Assembly (NCBI GenBank): GCA_947172415.1
Contig: OX359190.1
Location: 5,952,001-6,016,000, forward strand
DNA length: 64,000 nucleotides
Reading direction: 5' to 3'
From: Chondrosia reniformis
Taxonomy: Eukaryota > Porifera > Demospongiae > Chondrillida > Chondrillidae
Shown piece by piece: positions 47,462 through 59,014 of the stretch. A program made the position numbers and the translations under genes. The notes under the pieces are model-generated. The model searched no databases and had not been told where the DNA came from. It was given only the letters and a program-made list of their open reading frames with translations. Every line of letters begins with the position of its first letter. Positions within the stretch are counted from its first letter, which is position 1.

Positions 47462-50383
47462 ATGACAAGTACAAAGTATAGAGATAGGATACCGGCTGGG
47501 AGGTCGCCCGGGTTAACAAGCTCCCCGTCATTAGGTAAAGGTAGGGTGCCTGGTGATGAAAAGTTAGCTAACTCTCCCCCATCTGTAGGTAGAGGGGTGC
47601 CTACTGGTGGGCAAGCTAGCCCCTCACTAGTTAAGAAGTGTAGCAATAAGCGGTGTAAAATATGTCCCTCTTTATTTACTGGCCCTACTTTTAAGAGTTC
47701 AGTTACTGGCAGGACCTATCAAGTCCGTAGCCCTTGTGGTCCCCTAGGATGCCAGAGTAGGAATGTTGTGTATCTTATTACTTGTAAACAATGTGATGTA
47801 CAGTATGTAGGAGAAACCTCTCAGATGCTTAGGAGTAGAATGAACAACCATAGGACTAGTACCAAAGGTTTTAAGCCACTGTATCTTTACAATCACTTTA
47901 ATTCTGATAACCATAGTTTTGATGATGCCTTGATTATGCCCATAGAACAGATACCTGAGACACCTAATTCTACTAGCCTCAGACTACTGAGAGAAGCGTT
48001 CTGGTACAAGGAACTCTGCTCGATTTACCCATATGGACTTAACGATAACATTAAAGGCGTTGGCAATATTTCAAAACTTAAAAAAGAAATCATCGTATGG
48101 AACCTTTTTAATCGCTTATCTCATAAAAGACGGCATCGGCGCTCCAATCTAAAATCGACAGGCAGTAGTAATAACGCTGCCTACGACCCTGAATGGCTCA
48201 AAGAACGACTACCACTTTACAAGAACGTTGGCTTTCTAGCCAAACTTAAACGCGATACTTTTGCATTACCAGCTCGACACCTTCATCGTTTGTTAAACTC
48301 GGTACAATGTCTCATCGATACCCCAGAAACACCTTTTACGCTTAGACTTATGCTAATGATTAAAGACGTTATTAAAGCACGCGCTTCAGCCAGCCTTCCC
48401 AAACACCCAACGAAAACGACAAGTCCAGAAGGGTTTCTTAAAATCGTGTTTCATAATAAAGGTGTAGAAAAAATAGGCCTCCCAGGTATCTTAAACCAAA
48501 AGTTAGTGTTAGAAACTGTCCCACCCTTTATACAAAACAAAGAGCCCCCATGTGTCGTATATAAGTATACCCAACCAATAGGACCTCAAATCTTTAACTT
48601 TTCACAAACCTCTAAGTCAGATGTCTTTAGAAAACCAGAACCATGTGAGTGTCACAAGTCCCCCTTCATTTACAAGCCCCTAGGCCATGTTTTAACAGGT
48701 GATCTACGTATTGTTAGTAACCCAAAACTTAGAAAACTTCTTAAGAAAGGACCAAAATTTAGAGAACCTAATAACTTTAATTGGGTAACTGCTTTAAAAA
48801 TGTGTAAGGAAGGTCTTAGAAAATATAAGATTACCTGGGCCCGTAGAGAAAATGTATCTACTTCTGTATTTAGTGAGTGGGAAAATGCTGTACTTAAGAA
48901 AATTAATGATAGGATCTCTAAGCTGTCTAAATCGTATACCAAATCCTCAGTAGCCAAGAAGACCCTTACTTGCCCTAAAATTAAGAAATTCTTAGCAGAC
49001 CTACATGATAAGTATGTTATAGCCCCTGCCGATAAGGCCTCTAACAATATAATTTTTATATGTAAGTCCTACTATAGACAAATTATTAATGAAGAACTAG
49101 GCAGTACCTCCACTTATGCTAAATGTACAGTAGAACCCCAACAGTTAATTAGGAAACACATAGATTTCTTAAAACTAGAGAACTTAGAACCTAAACCAGA
49201 CTGGTGTAACCTTCCCTCTTTTTACTGGATGCCTAAGCTACAGAAGAACCCTTACAGCTACAGATTCATAGCCGCCTCTCACAAATGTACTACCAAACCC
49301 CTTTCTAGATTTCTAAATTCGGCGCTCAGACTAATTCTCAAACATTTTAGAGAATACTGCCTAGGTATATATAGGAATACTGGTGTTAATGCCTTTTGGA
49401 TAGTAGAAAACTCACTAGAAGTCTTAGATAGTCTTAGGTCTATACCCACTAGAAAAGCCCAGCTAGCTAGTTTTGATTTTTCTACATTATATACAGCGAT
49501 CCCCCATAATCTACTGAAAGATAAGATTACTAACCTAATTCATAGTGCCTATACCTGTAGAAAGTCCCAATATATAGAAGTCTGTCAGGATAAAGCCTTT
49601 TGGTCTAACAATGTCTCCAATAAAGCAGTCACAGCTGTTCATTTAGTAGAGCTCTTTAATTACCTTATTGACAACATTTATGTATGTGTAGACGGTTCTG
49701 TATTTAAGCAATGTGTAGGTATCCCTATGGGTACTGACTGTGCCCCTGTAGTTGCTAACCTTTTTTTGTTTGCCTATGAGTATGAGTTTATGAAAGGACT
49801 ACTTAAGGATAACATCACCCTAGCAATTAAATTTTCCAATACTTATAGGTATATTGATGACCTTTTATGTATTAACAACAAGGATTTTGAACAGTCAATT
49901 AGTGATATTTACCCCAAAGAACTTATTCTTAAAAAGACAAATACCAGCCCTAAAAAATCCCCCTTTTTAGACTTAGATATAACCATTACTAACAATCAAT
50001 TTATCACTAAAGTATATGATAAGCGAGAGGACTTTAACTTTGATATAGTAAACTTCCCCCATTTAGATAGTAATATTCCTAATACCCCAGCCTATGGTGT
50101 CTTTATTTCACAACTAATTAGGTATTCTAGAATATGTAGTGACTTCTCCAGTTTTCAGGCTAAAAGTTTGCAGTTATGCAGTAGGCTTATTAAGCAGGGT
50201 TACAAATACTTTAAGCTAAAATCAACCTTTAAAACCTTCCTATCCCGGCAGCCTCTAGTTAGAATCAAGTATAAGCAAAAAGTAGCTAGTATGCTTAAGG
50301 ACTGTCTTGTGTTACCCCATATTGTGTTACCCCACCTCCAAAGAAATGTTACTACTAGAAGACCTAAGGGTAGACTTACGTAA
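47462..50383 (+). CDS. Permuted PLE protein: N-terminal GIY-YIG nuclease plus reverse transcriptase
   Basis: An intact 973-residue frame. Residues ~60-97 hold cysteines in a C-x4-C-x2-C...C-x4-C array like a zinc-binding knuckle. Next comes the GIY-YIG nuclease: VVYLITC (102-108), YVGET (115-119), R124/R126, H130, then a W-Y-K-E-L segment near 190. After a long linker with CECHKSP, the RT reads YVIAPADKASNNIIFI (~519), FYWMPKLQKNPYSYR (~588), motif A SFDFSTLYTAIP (~670), motif B GIPMGTDCAPVVANLF (~753), motif C YIDD (~797) and PFLDLDITI. This domain order, nuclease before RT, defines the permuted Naiad-like PLEs, the reverse of the canonical element at 5,968. The ATG at 47,462 is the first in the open frame, about 130 bp after the upstream repeat. 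Likely recently mobile. Confidence 0.93.
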   Translation: MTSTKYRDRIPAGRSPGLTSSPSLGKGRVPGDEKLANSPPSVGRGVPTGGQASPSLVKKCSNKRCKICPSLFTGPTFKSSVTGRTYQVRSPCGPLGCQSRNVVYLITCKQCDVQYVGETSQMLRSRMNNHRTSTKGFKPLYLYNHFNSDNHSFDDALIMPIEQIPETPNSTSLRLLREAFWYKELCSIYPYGLNDNIKGVGNISKLKKEIIVWNLFNRLSHKRRHRRSNLKSTGSSNNAAYDPEWLKERLPLYKNVGFLAKLKRDTFALPARHLHRLLNSVQCLIDTPETPFTLRLMLMIKDVIKARASASLPKHPTKTTSPEGFLKIVFHNKGVEKIGLPGILNQKLVLETVPPFIQNKEPPCVVYKYTQPIGPQIFNFSQTSKSDVFRKPEPCECHKSPFIYKPLGHVLTGDLRIVSNPKLRKLLKKGPKFREPNNFNWVTALKMCKEGLRKYKITWARRENVSTSVFSEWENAVLKKINDRISKLSKSYTKSSVAKKTLTCPKIKKFLADLHDKYVIAPADKASNNIIFICKSYYRQIINEELGSTSTYAKCTVEPQQLIRKHIDFLKLENLEPKPDWCNLPSFYWMPKLQKNPYSYRFIAASHKCTTKPLSRFLNSALRLILKHFREYCLGIYRNTGVNAFWIVENSLEVLDSLRSIPTRKAQLASFDFSTLYTAIPHNLLKDKITNLIHSAYTCRKSQYIEVCQDKAFWSNNVSNKAVTAVHLVELFNYLIDNIYVCVDGSVFKQCVGIPMGTDCAPVVANLFLFAYEYEFMKGLLKDNITLAIKFSNTYRYIDDLLCINNKDFEQSISDIYPKELILKKTNTSPKKSPFLDLDITITNNQFITKVYDKREDFNFDIVNFPHLDSNIPNTPAYGVFISQLIRYSRICSDFSSFQAKSLQLCSRLIKQGYKYFKLKSTFKTFLSRQPLVRIKYKQKVASMLKDCLVLPHIVLPHLQRNVTTRRPKGRLT

Positions 50384-50559
50384 TATGTCCTACTTGTGTC
50401 TATAGTTATGCTGAGTCTGTTTTACCTGTACAAGCAAGATTACTAATAGATTTATAATTAATTCATAAAAGTTAATTGGACCTACATTCCTTTCATAAAA
50501 TTAAATTTCATCATGTGTCTTAGTTAACACCTTATTTAACTTTTGGCGCCAAAATAGTG

Positions 50560-50567
50560 TATATAAG
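50560..50567 (+). promoter_or_regulatory. TATA-like box in downstream pseudo-LTR
   Basis: TATATAAG, copy of 47,027-47,034. Here it points out of the element into satellite 2. Confidence 0.45.
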
Positions 50568-50633
50568 GCCCCTAGATTTAGCATAGTGAGCCAAGGATTC
50601 ACAGAAGATCAAGATAAAGAAAAAGACAAAGAC

Positions 50634-50689
50634 TCCCAGGATCACTGATGAAGGGTGGAATTCCCAGAAACGGCTGTCTGACCCAGTGG
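50634..50689 (+). ncRNA. Type I hammerhead ribozyme candidate (downstream pseudo-LTR)
   Basis: Identical to 47,101-47,156. CUGAUGA at 50,645-50,651 and cleavage C at 50,678. Followed by the same 32-bp tandem duplication. Confidence 0.65.
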
Positions 50690-51874
50690 AGAAGAAGATG
50701 AAAGAAGGGATGACCCAGTGGAGAAGAAGATGAAAGAAGGGAAAAGAAGGAAGAAAAGACTACTGTATCTTCATCTAAAGCTCTCTTTAGGTTTAGTTCC
50801 CCTGTAGGCTCTTTTTACAGAATAGGCATATAGCATGTCGGAAAATGGTATCTTAGATTTTTCATGCAATATATATTACATATGAGATATATAATACATA
50901 TAATAAATGTATGCTTTTTTCTTTTTTTCTTTTTTCAGGACCCCACCTGGTATTGAACCATGGTATCCTCGAACTACGATGTTTTCCGTAACACCATCGG
51001 TCAAGTGGGTTCCACAATGTATCTTGTAAATGAAGTCCTATTTATATACCACTCACTTTTGACTCTACATATATATGCAATATATAAGATATATAATAAG
51101 CATATAAGATATATACAATATATATTACATATAAGATATATAATACATATATAAGTTGTTTTTCTTTTTTCTTTTTTCACGACCCAACCTGGTATTGAAC
51201 CAGGACATCCTCGTCCGGCGATGTTATCCATAACACCATAGGTCACGTGGGTTCCACAATGTATCTTGTAAATGAAGTCCTATTTATATACCACTCACTT
51301 TTGACTCTACAGTTATATGCAATATATAAGATATATAATATGCATATAAGATATATACAATATATATTACATATAAGATATATAATTCATATAATAGATG
51401 TATGCTTTTTTTTTCTTTTTTCAGGACCCCACCTGGTATTGAACCATGGTATCCTCGTACGATGATGTTATCCGTAACACCATCGGTCACGTGGGTTCCA
51501 CAATGTATCTTGTAAATGAAGTCCAATTTATATACCACTCACTTTTGACTCTACATATATATGCAATATATAAGATATATAATAAGCATATAAGATATAT
51601 ACAATATATATTACATATAAGATATATAATACATATGTAAGTTGTTGCCTTTTTTCTTTTTTCAGGACCCAACCTGGTTTTGAACTAGGGCATCCTCGTA
51701 CCTTGTATCCAGACGATGTCATTCGTAACACCATCGGTCACGTGGGTCACCCAATATATGTTGTAAATGAAGTCCTATTTATATACCACACACTTTTGAC
51801 TCTACATATATATGCAATATATATATAATATGCTTATAAGATATATACAATATATATTACATATAAGATATATA

Positions 51875-52216
51875 CAGTAGAACGTCGATTATCCAAACGT
51901 CAATTATACGAATCGTTGATTATCCGAACGTCATCGCAAGATGCTGACTCCGCAAAATATGGCCGCCAAGCAACGGAAGAGAACAATTAAGTGTAGACCA
52001 GAAGCTTGAGATCGGCAAGCGATTGAAGAAAGAGGTTGCTATTACTTCATTTTGGAAGGAATTGAATATTGGGAAGTCGACAAGTTGTGATATAAAGCAA
52101 AATGAAGAAAAATTCGTCACTTTTGTTGAGAAACTGCTTGCTGTTGGATTATACGTACTTTTTGATTTTACGTATAGACCAATCCCCAATTAGTTCGGAT
52201 AATGAACGTTCTACTG
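51875..52216 (+). mobile_element. Pogo/Tigger MITE with helix-turn-helix remnant
   Basis: 342 bp with TIRs CAGTAGAACGTCGATTATCC and CAGTAGAACGTTCATTATCC, TA-flanked. Part of the interior (about 51,998-52,150) encodes QKLEIGKRLKKEVAITSF, WKELNIGKSTSCDIK and EEKFVTFVEKLL, matching the N-terminal CENP-B/Psq-type DNA-binding domain of pogo transposases. It is thus an internal-deletion derivative of an autonomous pogo element. The upstream KQRKRTIK lies in another frame. Confidence 0.85.
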
Positions 52217-53933
52217 TAATACATAAATATTATGCAACCCTTTTTTTCTATTTTCAGGACCTTTCCTGGTATTGAACCAGGACATCCTCGTACCTTGTAT
52301 CCAGACGATGTTATCCGTAATACCATCGGTCAATTGGGTTCCTCAATATACGTTGCAAAGGATGTACTATTTATATACCACTCACTTTTGACTCTACATA
52401 TATATGCAATATATATATATATATAACATGCATATAAGATATATACAATATAATACATATATAAGTTGTTTTCTTTTTTTTTTTTTTCAAGACCCAACCT
52501 GGTATTGAACCAGGGCATCCTCGTACGACGATGTTATCCGTAACACCATCGGTCACGTGGGTTCCACAATGTATCTTGTAAATGAAGTCCTATTTATATA
52601 CCACTCACTTTTGACTCTACATATATATGCAATATATAAGATATATAATATGCATATAAGATATATACAATATACATTTCATATAATATATATAATACAT
52701 ATATAAGTTGTTGGCTTTTTTCTTTTTTCAGGACCCAACCTGGTATTGAACTGGGGCATCCTCGTACCTTGTATCCAGACGATGTCATACGTAACACAAT
52801 CGGTAACATGGGTTCCACAATGTATCTTGTAAATGAAGTCCTATTTATATACCACTCACTTTTGACTCTACATATATATGCAATATATATGATATATAAT
52901 ACGCATATAAGATATATACAATATATATTACATATAAGATATATAATACATATACATTATGCCTGCTTTTTTCTTTTTTCAGGACCCAACCTGGTATTGA
53001 ATCAGGACATCCTCGTACCTTGTATCCAGACGATGTTATCCGTAACACCATCGGTCACGTGGGTTCCACAATATATGTTGTAAATGATGTCCTATTTATA
53101 TACCACTTACTTTTGACTCTACATATATATGAAATACATGTATATATAATATACATATAAGATATATACAATATCTATTACATATAAGAAATATAATACA
53201 TATATATTATGTATGCTTTTTTCTTTTTCAGGACCCAACCTGGTATTGAACCAGGACATCCTCGTACCTTGTATCCAGACGATGTTATCCGTAACACCAT
53301 CGGTTACGTGGGTTCCGCAATATATGTTGTAAATGAATTCCTATTTATATACCACTCACTTTTGACTCCACATATATATGCAATATATAATATGCATATA
53401 AGATATAAACAATATATATTACATATATTATGTATGCTTTTTTTCTTTTTTCAGGAACCAACCTGGTATTGAACCAAGACATCCTCGTACCTTGTATCCA
53501 GACGAAGTTATCCGTAACACAATTGGTCACGTGGGTTCCACAATATATGTTGAAAATGAAGTCCTATTTATATACCACTCACTTTTGACTCTACATATAA
53601 AATGCAATATATAAGATATATAATATGCATATATATATGTTCTATATATCTTATATCTTATGTTTATATACTATATATCTTATATATATATTATATATCT
53701 CATATATTGCATTTATATGAAAGGTGAAAAGTGTGTGTTATATAAATAGGACTTCATATACATCATATATTGGGTGACCCACTTTACCCATGGTTTTACG
53801 GTTGATATCATCTGGATACATCGTACGAGGATGCCCTGGTTCAATACCAGGCTAGGACACCTGAAAAAAGAAAAAATGTACATCTTATATATATATGTTC
53901 TATATATCTTATATCTTATATATATATAGTATA

Positions 53934-54284
53934 CCGTAGTTCGGAAAATTGTCGTGTTCGGAAATTTTCGTGGAAACATTTTTTGTGTTAAAATATTTTC
54001 GTGGTCTGGGGGCTACCTAGAAAATTTATACACCTTACGTAATAACGTTGAGAAATAGAGGATTACAAAAGGGATCACTGTCTTGGCGGCTTTCACAAAG
54101 TGTGCCCTTTGGGTCCAGTAAACTGTCCTTGCGCTGCAGGTATCGCAGTAGAGCCATTTAGCCCCGCTCAGCTGTGTTACATTTACATATATACGTATAT
54201 TGTACAACGTGTTATTATTCGTTGTTAAATATATTTCGTGTTAAAATATTTCATGTTTCAGCAACGAAAATTTCTCGAACTACG
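53934..54284 (+). mobile_element. MITE with imperfect TIRs, 351 bp
   Basis: Left end CCGTAGTTCGGAAAATTGTC and the right end's complement CGTAGTTCGAGAAATTTTCG match imperfectly. It interrupts satellite 2 shortly after the strand switch and has no coding potential. Superfamily not recognised; target duplication unclear in TA-rich flanks. Confidence 0.6.
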
Positions 54285-54388
54285 TTTATATCTTAATTGA
54301 ATATATAATATCTAATATAATGCATATATATGTAAGGTCTAAAGTGTGTGATATGTAAATAGAACTTCATTTACAACATAAATTGGGA

Positions 54389-54472
54389 GACCCACATGAC
54401 CGATGATCTTATGGATGACATCATCTGGACACTGGGTGCGCGGATGCCCTGGTTTGATACCAGGCTGGGTCA
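54389..54472 (+). ncRNA. tRNA-like segment of satellite 2 (example 1)
   Basis: 84 nt. GACCCA pairs with TGGGTC at the ends (a C-C mismatch closes the 7-bp acceptor). The T-arm is CCTGG, loop TTTGATA, CCAGG, directly followed by 7 acceptor nucleotides and an A, then CC. Probably tRNA-derived and not a working tRNA. Confidence 0.5.
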
Positions 54473-56556
54473 CCTGAAAAAAGAAAAAATATACATCTTA
54501 TATATGTTCTATATATCTTCTATCTTATATATATGTATTATATATCTTATATGTATTTATATATCTTATATATTACATATATATGTAAGGTCAAAGTGTG
54601 TGATATATAAATAGGGCTTCATTTACATCATATATTGGGTGACCCACGTTACCCATGGTGTCACGGTTGACATCATCTAGAGACAGCGTACGTGGATGCC
54701 CTGGTTCAATACCAGGCTGGGACACCTGAAAAAAGAAAAAATGTACATCTTATATATGTTCTATATAACTTATATCTTATATATATATATAGTATATATC
54801 TTATTTGAATATATAATATCTTATATAATGCATATATAATATCTTATATAATGCATATATATGTAAGGTCAAAAGTGTGTGATATATAAATAGAACTTCA
54901 TTTACAACATATATTGGGAGACCCACGTGACCGATGATCTTACGGATGACACCATCTGGATACAGGGTGCGAGGATGCCCTGGTTCGATACCAGGCTGAA
55001 TCACCTGAAAAAAGAAAAAATATACATCTTACATATGTTTTATATCTTATATGTATATTATATATCTCATATATTGCATTTATATGAAAGGTGAAAAGTG
55101 TGTGTTATATATATAGGACTTCATTTACATCACATATTGGGTGACCCACGTTACCCATGGTGTTACGGTTGACATCATCTGGATACAGCATACGAGGATG
55201 CCTTGGTTCAATACCAGGCTGGGAAACCTGAAAAAAGAAAAAAATACATCTTATATATGTTCTATATAACTTATATCTTATATATATATATATACAATAT
55301 ATCTTATTTGAATATTATATATCTTATATAATGCATATATATGTAAGGTCAAAAGTGTGTGATATATAAATAGGACTTCATTTACAAGATATATTGGGGG
55401 ACCAACGTGACCGATTATCTTATGGACGACATCATCTGGGTACTGGGTGCGCGGATGCCTTGTTCGATACCAGGCTGGGTCACTTGAAAAAAGAAAAATA
55501 TACATATTATATATGTTCTATATATCTTATATATATATCTTATATCTAATATGTATATTATATTTCTCATATATTGTATTTATATGTATTTATATGGAAG
55601 GTGAAAAGTGTGTGTTATATAAATAGGACTTCATTTACATCATATATTGGGTGACCCACGTGACCGATGATGTTATGGTTGACATCATCTGGATACACAA
55701 TATGAGGATGCCCAGGTTCAATACCAGGCTGGGAAACCTGAAAAAAGTAAAATATACATATTATATATGTTCTATATATCTTATATATATATATATATAT
55801 TATATCTAATATGTATATTATATTTCTCATATATTGTATTTATATGTATTTATATGGAAGGTGAAAAGTGTGTGTTATATAAATAGGACTTCATTTACAT
55901 CATATATTGGGTGACCCACGTGACCGATGATGTTATGGTTGACATCATCTGGATACACAATATGAGGATGCCCAGGTTCAATACCAGGCTGGGAAAACTG
56001 AAAAAAGAAAAATATACATATTATATATGTTCTATATATCTTATATATATATATATATATATATCTAATATGTATATTATATTTCTCATATATTGTATTT
56101 ATATGGAAGGTGAAAAGTGTGTGTTATATAAATAGGACTTCATTTACATCATATATTGGGTGACCCACGTGACCGATGATGTTATGGTTGACATCATCTG
56201 GATACACAATATGAGGATGCCCAGGTTCAATACCAGGCTGGGAGACCTGAAAAAAGAAAAACATATACATCTTATATATGTTCTATATATCTTATATCTT
56301 ATATATATATAGTATGTATATTATATACCTTATATATTACATATATATGTAAGGTCAAAAGTGTGTGATATATAAATAGGACTTCATTAAATCATATATT
56401 GGGTAACCCACGTGACCGATGGTGTTACGGTTGACAACATCTGGATATAGTATACGAGGATGCCCTGGTTCAATACCAGGCTGGGATACCTGAAAAAAAT
56501 ATACATATTATATATGTTCTATATAACTTATATCTTATATATATATACTATATAAG

Positions 56557-56986
56557 TTACAATATACTAAGGTAATCTAATATAATATAATATAATATAA
56601 TATAAATAATATAATTAATTCATATGGCTCCAAGAAAGGACTTAGAAACAAAATGGGCATATAATCATAAAGATTAGGGTATAAAACTCATTTTTAATTA
56701 AGGGATTTTTTATTTAGGTCTCCGTTTCTTAGAAAACGGAGGACAAAGTTTGCATATAAAAGGCCATAGGACTATAGAAAACCTATGGGAAATTTATATG
56801 CAAACCATGTGTTATATTAATAAAAATTTTCAATTTGTCAGATAACTGGGAAATCAACATACATCATGGTACATGTGTATAAGAAACATCTGGCGAAGTT
56901 TTGCTTAATTAAATGAGCAAAATAATCAAGATATAATGAAGAATTCAAAGTTACGATTGCGCAAGCTGGTGATGTATTGTGATGTT
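56557..56986 (-). mobile_element. Family A fragment
   Basis: About 430 bp similar to 34,436-34,865, starting at TTACAATATACTAAGGTAAT and ending within GATGTATTGTGATG. It includes an expanded TAATA run and the hairpins CTCCGTTT/AAAACGGAG and CCATAGG/CCTATGG. More diverged than the duplication pair, so an independent family member. Confidence 0.85.
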
Positions 56987-57496
56987 TTTCTATTATATCT
57001 TATATGTACATTATATGTCTCATATATTACATATATATATCTAAGGTCAAAAGTGTGTGATATATAAATAGGACTTCATTTTCATCCTATATTGGGAGAC
57101 CAACGTGACCGATAGTGTTACGGTTGACAACATCTGGATACAGCATACGAGGATGCCCTGGTTCAAAACCAGCCTGGGACACCTTAAAAAAACATAAAAT
57201 TCTTAAATATGTTCTATATATCTTAAATCTTATATGAATATAGTATATTTCTTTTATGTATATTATATACCTTATATATTACATATATATGTAAGATCAA
57301 AAGTGTGTGATATATAAATAGGACTTCATTTACAGCACATATTGGGCGACACACGTGACTGATGGTGTTACGGTTGACATCATCTGGATACAGTATACGA
57401 GGATGCCTTGGTTCAATACCAGGCTGGGACACCCGAAAAAAGAAAAGATATACATCTTATATATTTTCTATATATCTTATATCTTATATATATATA

Positions 57497-58257
57497 TGTG
57501 GCAGTCGAGGTTAGAAACTCGACTTTATGTCAGGGGGTCGCATTTTAAGTTTTTTGCATTTTTGGAAAGAAGAACTATTGGACTATCTTCGCTGAAAGTT
57601 TCAAAGCAATGCCTTCATTTATGGCAGAGCTAGAGCCTCAGAAGTATCCGCGATTGGACTCCAGCCGTCTCCTTCCATATAATTTGCATATTAACAAGCT
57701 ATAAAATGGCCGCCGCCACATTCACGGACTATCGGATTTCATTCCAAAACAGCCCGATCCTGCATCGTAATTGGTAAGTTCCTTAGCAATTTACACCACA
57801 CAGTATGATAAGCAGTATTTTATTCTAGAGCAAAAGATTGACAAGTAGGAAAACAATAGCTATTATTGTTTTTAGTTAGCTAGCTAGCTAGCATTCACTA
57901 GCTACCTTATCCTTAAATAGTTTTACTGATGAACGCAAAGCGACGTGTACCAAAATGCATGCAGAAAATCATACTCCACTAGGTAGCTAATACAAGCAGC
58001 ATAAACAACATGTAGCTACATCTGACAAACCATATAGCTAATGTCACATCTTTGAGCGAGCATATCGTGGTCCAGGAACGTGATATTGTCGTCGGTCAAA
58101 GACCAAAAGATAGCCCTTTGACTGGACAACACGCTGCAAGTAGTCAAACACGACTTCTGAGAACGCAAACAGTCGAATACTAACGAAAACTTTGCACGTG
58201 CTGTTCTCAAAACTAGTATTGCGACATAACGTCGAGTTTCTAACCTCGACTGCCACA
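57497..58257 (+). mobile_element. MITE with ~35-bp TIRs, 761 bp
   Basis: Ends TGTGGCAGTCGAGGTTAGAA and its complement; about 35 bp with one mismatch. Each TIR contains the palindrome GTCGAG/CTCGAC. Flanked by TATA on both sides, so the duplication is TA or TATA. No transposase. Contains a promoter-like stretch (separate entry). Confidence 0.82.
57682..57779 (+). promoter_or_regulatory. Promoter-like and splice-donor-like stretch inside the MITE
   Basis: Octamer ATTTGCAT (57,682-57,689), TATAAAA (57,700-57,706), a YY1-like AAAATGGC, then an open stretch ending at a perfect splice donor GTAAGT (57,774-57,779). Could be a captured host promoter and first exon, or chance. The ATG at 57,705 overlaps the TATA box and is unlikely to be the start. 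Confidence 0.3.
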
Positions 58258-59014
58258 TATAGTATATATCTTATATGTATATTATATATGTTATATATTA
58301 CATATATATGTAAGGTCAAAAGTGTGTGCTATTTAAATAGAACTTCTCATTTACAACATATATTGTGAGACCCACGTGACTGATGATCTTACGGATGACA
58401 TCATCTGGATACAGGGTGCGAGGATACCCTGGTTCGATACCAGGCTGGGTATCTTATATCTTATATATATAGTATATATCTTATTTGAATATTATATATC
58501 TTATATATTGCATTTATATGGAAGGGAAAAAGTGTGTGTTATATAAATAGGACTTCATTTACATAATATATTTGGTGACCCACGTTACCCATGGTGTTAC
58601 GGTTGACATCATCTGGATACAGCCTACCAGGATCCCCTGGTTCAATACCAGGCCTGGACACCTGAAAAAAGAAAAAAATGTACATCTTAAATATGTTCTG
58701 TATAACTTATATCTTATATATATATATAGTATATATCTTATTTGAATATTTTATATCTTATATAGTGCATATATATGTAAGGTCAAAAGTGTGTGATATA
58801 TAAATAGGACTTCATTTACATCATATATTGGGTGACCCACTTGACCGATGGTGTTACGGTTCACATCATCTGGATACAGCGTACGTGGATGCCTGGTTCA
58901 ATACCAGGCTAGGACACCTGAAAAAGAAAAAGATAAACATCTTATATATGTTCTGTATATCTAATATCTTATATATATATAGTATATATATTACATGTAA
59001 ATTATATATCTTAT

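Larger units (their letters stand above)
46345..50866 (+). mobile_element. Naiad-type (permuted) Penelope-like element
   Basis: A partial upstream unit (46,345-47,333) is followed head to tail by a complete unit. The 989-bp ends are direct repeats with only about three differences seen, and the unit period is 3,533 bp. The ORF is intact. It is inserted in a satellite 2 unit at ATATACA|ATATAT with only 2-3 bp of possible duplication. PLE pseudo-LTR architecture of this kind is established. There are no LTR-element features (no primer-binding site, gag or integrase). Confidence 0.93.
49878..50866 (+). repeat. Downstream pseudo-LTR of the Naiad-type PLE
   Basis: Direct repeat of 46,345-47,333. 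It includes the last 505 bp of the ORF and the complete 3' untranslated region and tail. Confidence 0.93.
44351..53637 (-). repeat. Satellite 2 array, first orientation
   Basis: Tandem units of about 230-255 bp: an AT-rich part (TATATAAGATATATAAT and similar), a T-rich run before CAGGACCCAACCTGGTATTG, a conserved ~85-bp segment, and CCTATTTATATACCACTCAC. Read on the minus strand these are TATA box, E-box, tRNA-like segment and A-rich run. About 14 units are visible, interrupted by two pogo-type elements and the Naiad-type PLE. Confidence 0.93.

Noticed and set aside
46345-50866. LTR retrotransposon, because of 989-bp direct repeats
   Set aside because: The repeats include coding sequence for the RT end, the RT is Penelope-type with a GIY-YIG nuclease, and no primer-binding site or other LTR-element genes are seen.
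45634-53083. Many short ORFs with MYPDDVIRN and YHSLLTLHIY repeats
   Set aside because: Translations of satellite 2 in both orientations; frames break at random and drift with the repeat.
54389-54472. Functional tRNA gene
   Set aside because: The middle is 11 nt too long, the best anticodon loop lacks U33, an acceptor pair is mismatched and no T-run terminator follows.
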